This document shows positions 44,692 through 54,507 of a DNA stretch of 64,000 bases, piece by piece. The position numbers were made by a program, and so were the translations under genes. The DNA is taken from NCBI GenBank assembly GCA_019426215.1, contig CM033394.1:14590195-14654194 (forward strand), given 5' to 3'. This DNA is from Buddleja alternifolia. Its lineage: Eukaryota; Streptophyta; Magnoliopsida; Lamiales; Scrophulariaceae. The notes beneath the pieces are model-generated. The model saw nothing but the letters and a program-made list of their open reading frames with translations. It made no database searches and was not told the DNA's origin. How positions within the stretch are numbered: position 1 is the first letter of the stretch; each line of letters starts with the position of its first letter.

Positions 44692-46486
44692 GTAGGTTGT
44701 GGCGCAATGTCAATTAGCACTTTCAACACCGTCTTATCGTATGGTGGCTAAAGCACAAATGTACAATCGATCGGATGATAGAACACTGCATACATGTCCA
44801 TTACCCACCCACCTTGTGAAAGTGATGATTGACATTGCAATTAAAGATATTGCACCCCTGCTAGTCCCTCTCGCTGATGAAGGAATGTTCACAGTTTCTG
44901 AGGCTGTGGGATACATTGTTGCTTGGCCTAAGAGTCTTGTCACTGTTAGTGATGCATCGGTACGTAATTATTAATAACTAGCCATTAATAAATTATAACA
45001 ATTGTTTAAGGTTACTAAATATACTTTGGTTTGTAACATTCACGTTTTGTTTTCTTTGCTTAAATAGTCTATTGGAAAATCCAAATCATCAGTTGGAAAA
45101 AATAAATTAGAGATGTCGAAGCACTCAGCTGTCAAACGAACACCTCCAGTGGCCAACCCTTCACATGAAGATGATAGAGCAGCAGACTTTGTAACAGCTG
45201 ATCAACGCCCTCAGCCACTTGTAACTCTTGAAAGGTACCTGCAGATAATGCCCATTGAACAACAAGTCACTATAGACATTCCCGAGGCAATCTCTAATAA
45301 TGAACCCTATCAAGAGTATCTTGGGCGGGAGGAGATCTGTCACTTTTTGCGTAAAGAATAGATAGGAGTCTCTATCATTTCACTTTACATCAAGTAAGTT
45401 TATAAATATGAATTAAAAAAAAGTATGTTTTGAAATTATTTTACTGCATTAATTTGAACTATGTTCTTTTTTGTTGCTCAAATTGATTTTATGCTCAATT
45501 TAGGTGTTTGTGGGCTAAGTATGTGGTCCCCGAAGAGAAAGCAAATAATTTCGGGTTCCTTAGCCCACATACTATAGTTGCGGGAGCAGGTATTAATCCC
45601 TCTCATTGTATCTTACAAGCGCAATATATAACAAATGCCATGAAAGATTGCGCAGACGGGAAGTTGTTTATTGCACCTTACAACACCGGGTGAGCTACTA
45701 AAGACCCAACTTTATTTTGTAAAATTAATTTTGAACTTATCTTTTGAATGCTTTTTAGGGGACATTGGGTGTTGCTTGTGATTGATCCAATTAAAGAGAT
45801 CATTTATTATCAAGATTCTTTGCACGGTGATCCGAATAACTGATGTGATATGAAAGAAACAATCAATCATAAGTTTTTCATTCAATCAATGTGTCTATTA
45901 TATTTAATATTAATTTTAAAGTGTTTATATCTTCCTAAATTTCACATATATATTTGCTTGATATTGACATCTTTACTTGTTTTTTGATGTTTTTAACAGT
46001 GTTGTGTTGATGTTTCGTGCAAATCGTAACACCCAAAAGATCAAATCCAAAAACATGGCCTGTAAATGGACTTGTATAAAGGTTAGTGTAATTTTATATT
46101 TTCAAGAGATTATTCGTATAAAAGTTATTGTTCTAATACAATTTTGATTTCAATTTTGTAGTGCCCCTTGCAGTTAAACGACAAAGATTGTGGCTTTTTC
46201 ATTATAAAATTCATGAAGGATATTATTAGCCACGGAGAATCTACAATCCCACCAATGGTATGCATATATAATCCTAATTAATACTCATCATCAAATTTAA
46301 TTTCCCTTTTTAAGTTATTAATTAAACCTTTAATTTGTTGGGTTATCATTCCATATCTTGCAGTACTTTCCTGATTGTCAATACGTCACTTACTCTATAG
46401 AGCAACTTGATGAAGTACGTTGCGAATTGACACAATACATTTTCCAATGCGCTTTTAGTATTGGTGTAAGTTGCAAATTTTTGTAA
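43157..46486 (+). pseudogene. CACTA-3 second gene: Transposase_24 + DUF8039-like + Ulp1-like C48 protease
   Basis: At least ten exons with good GT..AG borders (for example donor GTAAGT at 43421, acceptor at 43525). Exon 1 opens MDSGGTSNKRVENEIRRGIT; later exons encode SRENQERAKEPEYPYRKS and SDCTDVTRALVWRIAHS (Transposase_24), CQLALSTPSYRMVAKAQMYN and PTHLVKVMIDIAIKD (DUF8039-like). The Ulp1 fold follows: FGFLSPHTIVAGAG, HWVLLVIDP (His, Asp), CPLQLNDKDCGFFIIKF (Gln, Cys). The last exon ends at 46486. In-frame stops, including TGA near 43371 and 43589 and TAG near 45359, show decay, but all catalytic positions remain. It is more complete at the 5' end than the CACTA-1 copy. Confidence 0.8.
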
Positions 46487-46784
46487 ATTTTTATTTGATT
46501 TGTTGTATTTAATTGGTTGATTGAAAACTCGTTATCATTTGTTGGAGATTATACATAAAATTTTATATGTTGTTAGGAGGAAAGAATTGGTTTTTCTTGT
46601 TAGAGATGACCATTTCGTGAAGTTAATTTTGGGTTTTAATTTGTTGTTCCTGTTGAATTGGTTTTTATGGTTTGTTGTGTTAGTGTGTTGAATTTTGAGC
46701 TTGTGGGAAGCTGGTTACTATAAATTCTGTACAGTGCAACTAGGAAAATAATTAAAAAAACAATTAAATATATACACCTATTAT

Positions 46785-46990
46785 AGCGGTTATAGGAATA
46801 ACCGCTATAATAGGTGACCTATTTCTAGCGGTTATTCATATAACCGCTATAATTGATTTTTCAAAAAAAAATAAAAATAAAATAAATACACCTATTATAG
46901 CGGTTTTTTACGTAACCGCTGTAATTGGTCCCTATATAAACCAATTACAGCGGTTAAAACTGCTGTAATAGGTCAAAAAAATCCCTGTAA
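46785..46990. repeat. CACTA-3 right subterminal repeats (variant)
   Basis: The outer pairs here read CTATTATAGCGGTT / AACCGCTATAATAGG, with CTATTTCTAGCGGTT and an inner TTACAGCGGTT pair. The main motif thus differs from the left end by C to T at one position. Confidence 0.85.
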
Positions 46991-47205
46991 TATGAACGAA
47001 TTCCCCCCCCCCCTCGGGCAATAAAAGGGATAAAGGGTTGACTAATGGAGTTGACCATCAAATTTTGGATGTATACTTCGGTTTGAACTAAATGTGCGAC
47101 ATTTTGAAAGGTATAAGATTAAATGTGAGAAAATCGTAACAAATGGGATTAAAATTGAACTAGGTAAAAATTATGGCATGAAAAATACAATTTTCCCGCA
47201 TCGTT

Positions 47206-47490
47206 GCTTGCAAATCTACTTTTACAACCCCTGGTCACAAGACTAAAACTGTAATTTTGCCTTATTAACCCTAAAGAGATATTCAACGAGCCCTAACTTT
47301 ACTAATGAAGTTGAGGGCTAAAAAATAAAGGTCTTGATTCTACTATCATCGATGTGTAGATAAAGTGTCCACACTAACACTCCATCTTTCTCTAATTTTT
47401 TAATAGTTGTTTGTTGATTACATATTGTTACGTATACTCATTGTTCAAAGGTCGAGTGATGATTAATGTTCATGATTGTTACTAGTTGTT
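47206..47490. repeat. Dispersed repeat, copy B (see 26110-26390)
   Basis: Directly follows the MITE right flank. It shares an ordered set of phrases with 26110-26390 in the same orientation (TCACAAGACTAAAACTGTAA, GTTGTTTGTTGATTACATAT, GTGATGATTAATGTTCATGA). Confidence 0.55.
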
Positions 47491-48895
47491 ACTAACTATT
47501 TCAAGATGAAAGATATTTAATAATGACTTCTGTTAGTAAATTTCATTAGAAATTTGTATAGCTTTGAAATTAGATTTGGATAAGACTTTCTATTTTCTTT
47601 AGATTGTTAGGCTTAGTGTCCGAACGCTTCGGCTGATTGATAAAACTTTAGGTGAGTCTATCAAATCAAGTTTTAAATATCAAGCGTCTGAAATTTTTAG
47701 TAGATGACGATCTGTGAAATGTTGACAAGCATCGAAGCAAAGTGAAGTGCTAAAGATTGTTCAGGATTGAATAAGCAACAACAAGACAGAATTCACCTAA
47801 ATTAAATTTGAAGTCTATAAGGGTAAACGCATTATTGGAAGAGAATTAATGTCCGGGCATTTATTTCAAATGCTTGAAATACTAATACGAGCATTAAATA
47901 TGATAAGTACTCCTAGATGTACGGACAAGACTTCCCATTGGATTGTCAACTTTTGCAGTCTGTGGCACTACTTCTTGTAGCTGAATTTCAGTGATAAAAG
48001 GACAAAAGGTTGTTCACTAGCCAAAGTGAAAGGCGCACGCCTACAATGTGTCAAAAAGATACTTTTTCCAAGAATGTCTGACTTTCAGTACCAAGTCAAA
48101 TAAGAAGAATATTACTTTGAAAAATCTTAAGAAAAACTTTTGCTGCATTCAAACCTTAAACCTTCAAAAAAGTTTCAAAGTTTCATAGCCAATATTCTTT
48201 ATTGTTTTTTTCTCAACCCTAAGATAGTCAAAATTTCTCAAATATCTTCCCTATAAGAAATATCCACTATTATTGAGATATTTCATCGTTTGATTTTAAT
48301 CAAACAAAACCTTAGTTATTCCTGTGTGAAAGAAGAAATACTCAGAGAATTCAAGGTGCTGAAATCTATATGACCAGCGAGTTCGAGGTATTTCTTTTAG
48401 TTATTCATTGCATTGTAGAAGCGTTTTGTGTGAAGATTCAAAGGTCAATTAGTGAATTTCTCCAAGTGAAAAAGAAAAAAAAGACATCACCAGGATTATA
48501 TAAACCAGTGAACCTTACAAATTATTCTGTCATGCACTTACAATTTGTTGCTTTTACTTTAATGCTTATCATACATAAAAGCATAACATACTTAACACTT
48601 TAACTTGTATTCCACACCAAGTAACTAACTAAAAATCTAAACGCTCAACTTCTAAACTTAAGAGGACCAAAATTTATTCCCATGTGCTAACTCTAATATA
48701 AGCGATGCAAGCTTAACCATAATTTGTTTAAGCGTTTAAAATTAATGTCTAAGTTAAATTTCAAAAACATTCTTCAGTTGACGCTCGTTTAGCGTTAAGC
48801 TTTTTGTAAGTGTTCAAAGCTTTTAGAATGTGAAATTTTTTGAAGTTCGACCAAAACTTCAGGATCTATTCAACCCCCTTCTAGACCATTTTAGT
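47491..48895. other. Non-coding, possibly a worn long copia-type LTR
   Basis: No gene. TGTTAGGCTTAGTGTCCGAA at 47608 could be an LTR start, and TCAGGATCTATTCAACCCCC at 48860 resembles the end and PBS side of Maximus/SIRE-type LTRs. AAGCGT and GTCCGRAC strings recur through it. No clear PBS or internal region follows. Call is tentative. Confidence 0.3.
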
Positions 48896-48902
48896 ATGTC
48901 AC

Positions 48903-49100
48903 TTGGAACTATTAACTTCTTGTACCAATTTAGTGGAAGTCATGTATAGATTTGCGAATAACAATGGGTTCTCTAATGATAGTTCTGCATCGAGGTGGTT
49001 AAGTGAGTTCGATAGGGATATAGATGCCTACCCAATTAATGAAGGTCACATTGATCCTAAAGTTGTAGTCGATGCAGGTTGCACTATAGGTGAATGTTAG
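48903..49100 (+). CDS. Hypothetical open frame, 65 codons
   Basis: Encodes a polar peptide (CTNLVEVMYRFANNNGFSND, then SASRWLSEFDRDIDAYPINE, ending GCTIGEC). I recognise no family. The sequence GTACCAATTTAG just inside the frame could be an acceptor site, so it may be an exon fragment. It lies shortly upstream of the LINE relic and could be retroelement debris. Confidence 0.2.
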   Translation: MELLTSCTNLVEVMYRFANNNGFSNDSSASRWLSEFDRDIDAYPINEGHIDPKVVVDAGCTIGEC

Positions 49101-49176
49101 GGAGGGTTAGGGCGAAGAATACTTGGATGTTTAAAAACTTTTAATGGTATAGTCGCGCCATAGATGAATATTGTAC

Positions 49177-49335
49177 CCCACCTTTCCATGTCCTAATTTC
49201 TTTCCCCCATTTTGTGCTCTAAAATTTCACCAAAATTGCCACCTAGATCATGGTTCCCCACCTTTCTATGCCCTAATTTCTTTCCCCCTTTTCGTGTTCC
49301 AAAATTTCACCAAAATTGTCGCCTAAATCATCTAT
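49177..49335. repeat. About 80-bp tandem duplication
   Basis: CCCCACCTTTCCATGTCCTA and CCCCACCTTTCTATGCCCTA head two copies that continue with AATTTCTTTCCCCC and AAAATTTCACCAAAATTG. Confidence 0.85.
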
Positions 49336-49439
49336 CTTTATCGATTATAATTGCATTGATCTAAAAAAAATGCATTTTGGATGGCGTGAATTCTTTAAGT
49401 ATCTCTTCTTTCATCCATGTTACATGTTTAGGCTTGGGC

Positions 49440-50383
49440 GCTAGCACTAAACAGTATTAAGGACATTCTTCTTAAATATTAAATGGCATTGAGGTAGCAG
49501 GTAAAGTCAAAAAATCTAGGTTAGTCTTTAGTAAAAATGTGTCGGAGGAGTCAAGGCAGGCCTTGGCAGGTATTTTGGGAGTCCAAATTCTAGAAAAACA
49601 TGACAAATATTTAGGCCTCCCATCAGTTGTGGGTCGGTCTAAAAAAGAGATTTTTTGAGGATTCACAACCATATTCAGGCTCGGTTCAACGTTTCTCATT
49701 TCTTATCCCAAGAAGGCAAGGAAGTGTTACTAAAAGCGGTTATTTAAGACATCCCAATGTATAGTATGGGTTTCTTTAAGTTGGCCAATTCTCTTCTTTC
49801 AAAAATCAAATCAGATATGGCTAACTACTGGTGCCATAATAGATAAACGAAGAAAATACATTGGTTAGTCTATGTCAGAAGAAGAAGGAGGGTGGTCTTG
49901 GCTTTGTGGAACTCAAAGCGTTTAACATTGCAATGTTGATTAAACACACCTGGAGAATTTTGGCCATCATGTTCGGTGAGTAGAATTTATAGAGTGAAGT
50001 ACTTTGTGGGCACCTCGTTCTTTGAAGCTGAGTTTGGTCATAGGCCTTCGCTTACATGGCGCAGGATTTGGGAAGCTAGGGAACTGATTTTCATGGGTAT
50101 TCGATGGTGAATTTGGTTGGGGACTCACGTCAGAATTTGAACTAACAAGTGGATTCCTTGCGCACCTGAGTTCACTGTAGATATGCAGTCGAACACGCTA
50201 TCGTTAGATGCACGAGTAACTCATTGTTTGACACCGAGACAGGCTAGTGGGATGTAAATCAGGTGCATGGAGGATGCAAATTGTATTCTTTCCAATTTGT
50301 TAGGGTCCTTGATCAACCCTGACACAATAATGTGGAACTATACGAAGAATGGTCCTTTTTCAGTCCACTTGGCTTATAATATT
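49440..50383 (+). pseudogene. LINE-A reverse transcriptase, C-terminal part
   Basis: In shifting frames: SRQALAGILGVQILEKHDKY, GLPSVVGRSKKE, then LSQEGKEVLLKAV, MYSMGFFKLANSLLSKIKSD and FNIAMLIKHTWRI. Also RIYRVKYFVGTSFFEAEFGH and PSLTWR-IWEARELI. These are thumb and connection regions of a plant LINE RT. It ends SVHLAYNI at the copia insertion. Confidence 0.85.
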
Positions 50384-50596
50384 TGTAGAAACTTATAATT
50401 CAATATTATTTCAGCCTAAGTATAATTATGAGATATACAAGGTATACATATAAGGAATAAGAACCCTAGTCTAACAAGGAATCTACAACCAATAAGGAAA
50501 CTATAATCCTAATATATATACAATATATATCCTCCAAGATACAAAATATGATATGGTGAAGATATGATAAAGATGGAAAGATAATATCCTCTAACA
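50384..50596 (-). repeat. 3' LTR of Copia-3
   Basis: On the plus strand TGTAGAAACTTATAATTCAA ... ATATCCTCTAACA. A G-rich tract (minus TTTGTGGGGCG) immediately outside the inner edge is the likely polypurine tract. Confidence 0.93.
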
Positions 50597-53092
50597 CGCC
50601 CCACAAACTCATGGCGGACGTGTCTCGACATGGAGCTTGTCACGAAGAAGTTCAAACTAGCCAATAGACAATGATTTGGTGAAGATGTTGGCGGTTTGAT
50701 CATAAGTAGAAAAAAAACAAACATCAAGTTCATGATTGGCAACCTTTTCTCGTTCAAAGTCATAGTCAATTTCACCTTGTTTTGTTCAAGAATGAAACAT
50801 AGGGTTCTTTGACAAGTAATTGGCACCAATGTTATCACACCATAATGTAGGAACAAATGGAGTAAAATGAAGTTCCTAGAGAAGTGATTGAAGCCAAGTG
50901 AGCTCGGCAGCAGTGTCGGCGAGAGACTTATATTCGACTTCAGTGGAAGATCGAGCAACGTTTCTTTGCTTGCTAGAGCTCTAAGATACAAGATATGGAC
51001 CAAGGAAAATGGCATAGCCCTCAGTGGCTATACGGTCATCAAGACTACCAGCCCAGTCGGCATCTAAAAATACAGTCAAGGAGAGAGATGAAAAATGTGT
51101 AAACTTGAGACCAAGGTTGATAGTGTGTCTCAAGTACCAGAGTATCCGCCTGACGGAATCCAATGTGCGTCAGACGAAGAATATATAAACTGGCAGACCT
51201 TGTTGACGACAAAAACAATATCTGGTTGAGTCAAAGTGAATTACTAAAGTTCACCAACTATCTCTCAGTACTTGGTCGGATCATCGAATGTGGTTCTAGT
51301 AGACTTGAACAGTTTGGTACTGGGATAGAGTGTTGAGCGGACAGGCTTGGATGATTGCATACCAGAGCTATCTAAGAGATTTTGAATATATTTTTACTGT
51401 GACCGAACAATATTATCACTAGAAGAAACCACTTCCAGACCTAGGAAGTAATATATACCACCGAGGTCCCGAAGCGCAAACTCACGGCTAAGAGACTTAA
51501 TGATATCTGCAACAGTGGAACTATTTGTACCAGTAACCAAAATGTCATCAACATAAATAAAAAAGAGTATCAGCAGCAGTAGAATAAATAAACAGGTAAG
51601 CATTATTTTTCGAAGCCACAAAACCTTTCCGGAGTAAAAAATATTTAGGACGGGTAAACCAGGCATGCGGGGCTTGCTTAAGCCCATAGAGAGACTTTCG
51701 GAGTTTGCAGACATGAGTCAGATGGTGAGAGTCCACAAACCTCGACAGTTGAGACATAAACACTTCTTCATCCAGAACTCCATTGAGGAAAGCATTCCAA
51801 CCATCTAGTTGTCTAAAACACAACCACGAGAAAGAACAAGAGACAAAATAATACGAATTGTAGTAAGTTTAATAATAGGAATAAAAGTTTCAGTAAAACG
51901 ATACCTTCTTTTTGGTGGAAGCTTTTGGCTACAAGACGGGCTTTAAATTGCTCAATAGATCCATCAGGTTAACTTTTCATTTTTGAAGACTCACTTGCAG
52001 CTAATGACATTCATAGATGGGTGGAATGGTACCAAATTCAAGTTTTATAAACCAAAGCATCAATCTCTTCTGCCATGGCTTTATGCCAACGTGGATCTTT
52101 ATTGGCAATGGTGAAGCAAGTGAGCTCAATGGGAGTATCAGGTAACGGTAAGGTGGAGGTAATAGGGAATCATTTCGGAAGGACGTGGGTTGGTGAGAAC
52201 AGAGTTGCATATGATGCGTTGGTTGGACAGTGGCTGGATTTTGTGTTGTTTCCTGGAAGATGATATGGGGTAAGATCAAGACACCGAGGAATGGGAGATA
52301 CGGACTATCCGGTAGTTGTTTGTGCTTGAAATTCTGGTGGGAGGAATATTATAGTGTGTAAGCGGACTGGCTGGTAGTTGTTTTGATGCTGCAAGTTCTG
52401 ATGGGAGGAATAGTGGAGTTTATAGGTGTTTGAGATTGAGGAGAGACTGGTAATGGAGATGACAGCAGCTGTTGTGCGGGTATTCATGTGGTTGGTGGAA
52501 GATTATGTAAAGGTAAACTGAGCCTGGTTCCGCAAAGGGGCGGTATTTGGGAGCAGGACCAAGGATAGATTGCTTGTGGAATGGAAATGAGTTTTCATCA
52601 AACCATACATGCCGAGAGGCCGTTGGACAGGATGTTAAGGCACCTGTAACCATGATGTGACGGGCTATACCTAAGGAAGACACATGATTTAGACCTAAAA
52701 TTAATTTTGTGATTGTTATGGGGACGAAGAATAGGAAAACAAAGATAGCTAAAGACTTTGATAAAGTTGTAATTCGGAGTTGTTTTAAAAAGTTTTATCT
52801 AAGGAGAGACCTTTTCCAAGGTAGGTGATGGCAGTTCATTGATAAGGAAAACTGCTGTTTCAAGGGCAAAATGCCAAAATTTATAAGGAACCATCCCGTC
52901 GACTAAAAGGGTTATGCCTATTTCAACTATATAACGGTGATGACATTCAACAGTTCCGTTGTGTTCATGCGTGTGTGTGGGCAAGTTAAGCGGTTGACTA
53001 TACCATGAGTTTGAAAAAAGCGCTTTAATTTTGTGTATTCGCCCCTGCCATTTGTTTGGACCGAGTTAATTTTTGAGTTAAATTATCACTCA
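50597..53092 (-). pseudogene. Copia-3 integrase end, RT and RNase H (decayed)
   Basis: Reading leftward from 53092: KINSVQTNGRGEY, RLTCPHTHEHNGTVECHHR (integrase Glu region, Glu kept), WFDENSFPFHK (integrase end), a Pro/Gln-rich linker, then RT: WNAFLNGVLDEEVFMSQLS, LRKSLYGLKQAPHAWF, IYVDDILVTGTN (catalytic YVDD), REFALRDLGGIYYFLGLEVV. RNase H follows: LWYLRHTINLGLKF, FLDADWAGSLDDR, and [17 protein letters not shown] at about 50930. Frames change often. Confidence 0.88.
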
Positions 53093-53299
53093 ACTAATGA
53101 GTTAAAAAGAAATACAATCAATGATTTCTCTCTCTACCTCTTCTTTCAGCGTACATTAGCACGCGTCTATAGTGCGCTGCTCGCCTTGGCCAAGAGGAAG
53201 AAAGGACCAGTGAAAATTGCAATTGAGACCGTGACACCACCGTCCTCCACAACACCTATCACTAAATCATAGGAGATATGACAGACGTCACCACCGAAC

Positions 53300-54384
53300 A
53301 TGGCGACAAACCTGAATCACCCAGAAATTAGGGTTTCAACTGAAGAAGAATTAGGGACCCAGAAGATGGGGAATCTGGAGGACATGCTCAAGGAAGTTCG
53401 CAATCAAGTGATTCAAGCAGAACACTTAAAAATCTTGCAGTAGATTTAGCTCTGCTTGCAGAAGATCCAAAATCCGGATCTGGCGTCAAGGTCGGCACCA
53501 GTGGTTGGATCAACAGGGCACAAACAGGAAAGTGTATGGAAAAATTTTGATATCACCAAACTGAGAGGAGCTTGTTGTAAATTGCAATATACTAAGCCAG
53601 AAACAAAGATTGGCTAACAAATTGGGCGAATCTGTAACGAGGAAATCTTACCTGAAATTGAATATTGGAGCTTTGCAGTGGTATGTTACATTGTTGGAGC
53701 CAATCCACCTTTCCCAGTTATGAATCAACATTCCCAGTTATGAATGGATACCTCAGGCGTGTCTGGGGTAAGTATGGCATTGACAAAATTTTGCTAAAAA
53801 AAAGTGGTATGTATCGAGTTCGATTTCATACAGTAGAAAATAGAGATAGTGTGCTGCAACTTGGGATTGCTCACTTTCATGGAAAGCCCCTGATTATAAC
53901 TTCCTGGACTGAAAACTTCTCCGATGATAAGACTATAGTGGAAAAAATACTAGTATGGTCGAGATTAGAAAACTTAGACCTAAAATACTGGAGTGGCAAA
54001 TCATTAAGCAAAATTGCTAGCTTAGTAGGTACTCCAATTGTTGCTGAAAAAATGACAGTAGAGAATCAACGAATTTAGTTTGCACGACTACTTATAGAGG
54101 TGGATACAAAAGCTATGCCTGATGAAAGCTACGTTGAGAATGAAAAAGGCATTATAGTACAACAAAAAGTCACATATGAGTGGAAACCAAAACTATGTGA
54201 ATATTGCAAAAATTATGGCCATGATGAGAGTCAATGTAAAAAGAGAAAGAGCAAACAAGTATGGGTGCCAAAGGTTAGGGCAAAACAATCTGAGAGAGTG
54301 GAGCAGAGGAGTATGGATCCTCCCCAAATGGTGAACACAATTGAGCAGAACATTAGGCTTGAGCCTGAGTGTATACTGTACTGA
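53300..54384 (+). pseudogene. LINE-B ORF1 (DUF4283/zf-CCHC RNA-binding protein, decayed)
   Basis: Probable start at 53300 (MATNLNHPEIRVSTEEELGT). The DUF4283-like core lies at 53690-54070: GYLRRVWGKYGIDKILLKKS, YRVRFHTVENRDSVLQLGI, FHGKPLIITSWTENFS. The knuckle CEYCKNYGHDESQC at 54196-54240 fits CX2CX4HX4C. Stops occur near 53440 and at 54076. It would coat LINE RNA. Confidence 0.85.
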
Positions 54385-54507
54385 GGAGTGGTTAAAAAAT
54401 CAGAGAGGATTCACAAAGGGCTAGTACAAGTGCCACTGCAACAGACTGTGCAGTTGTAAAGGGACTTCATGTGGAATCAGGACTGGTGACTTTTACAGTT
54501 ACTAATC

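Larger units (their letters stand above)
30633..46997 (+). mobile_element. CACTA-3, two-gene element interrupted by an Athila-like retrotransposon
   Basis: The left end TACTACTATAAAAATACAC at 30633 equals the CACTA-1 terminus except for two C-to-T changes. Subterminal arrays follow (30648-30900) and occur again at 46785-46990. The right terminal repeat itself has been lost: text ends CCCTGTAATATGAACG. Gene order is transposase N-terminal part (32136-33067), inserted retrotransposon, then the Transposase_24/Ulp1 gene (43157-46486). Without the retrotransposon about 6.7 kb remain, so much of the transposase gene is deleted. It is inserted in a Mutator-type MITE. Confidence 0.85.
30372..47197. 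mobile_element. Mutator-type MITE split by the CACTA-3/Athila complex
   Basis: The left arm begins GGGAATATTACACTTTTCGT and the right-arm complement begins GGGAAAATTGTATTTTTCAT. Both continue for about 190 bases with matching phrases (CACATTTAGTYCAAACC, ATCCAAAATTTGA, GTCAACTCC). Flanking nonamers GTATCGTTA (30363-30371) and GCATCGTTG (47198-47206) match 7 of 9, and both differences are transitions. The arms end at about 30630 and 46998, where CACTA-3 begins and ends. The original MITE was about 0.5 kb. Confidence 0.75.
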
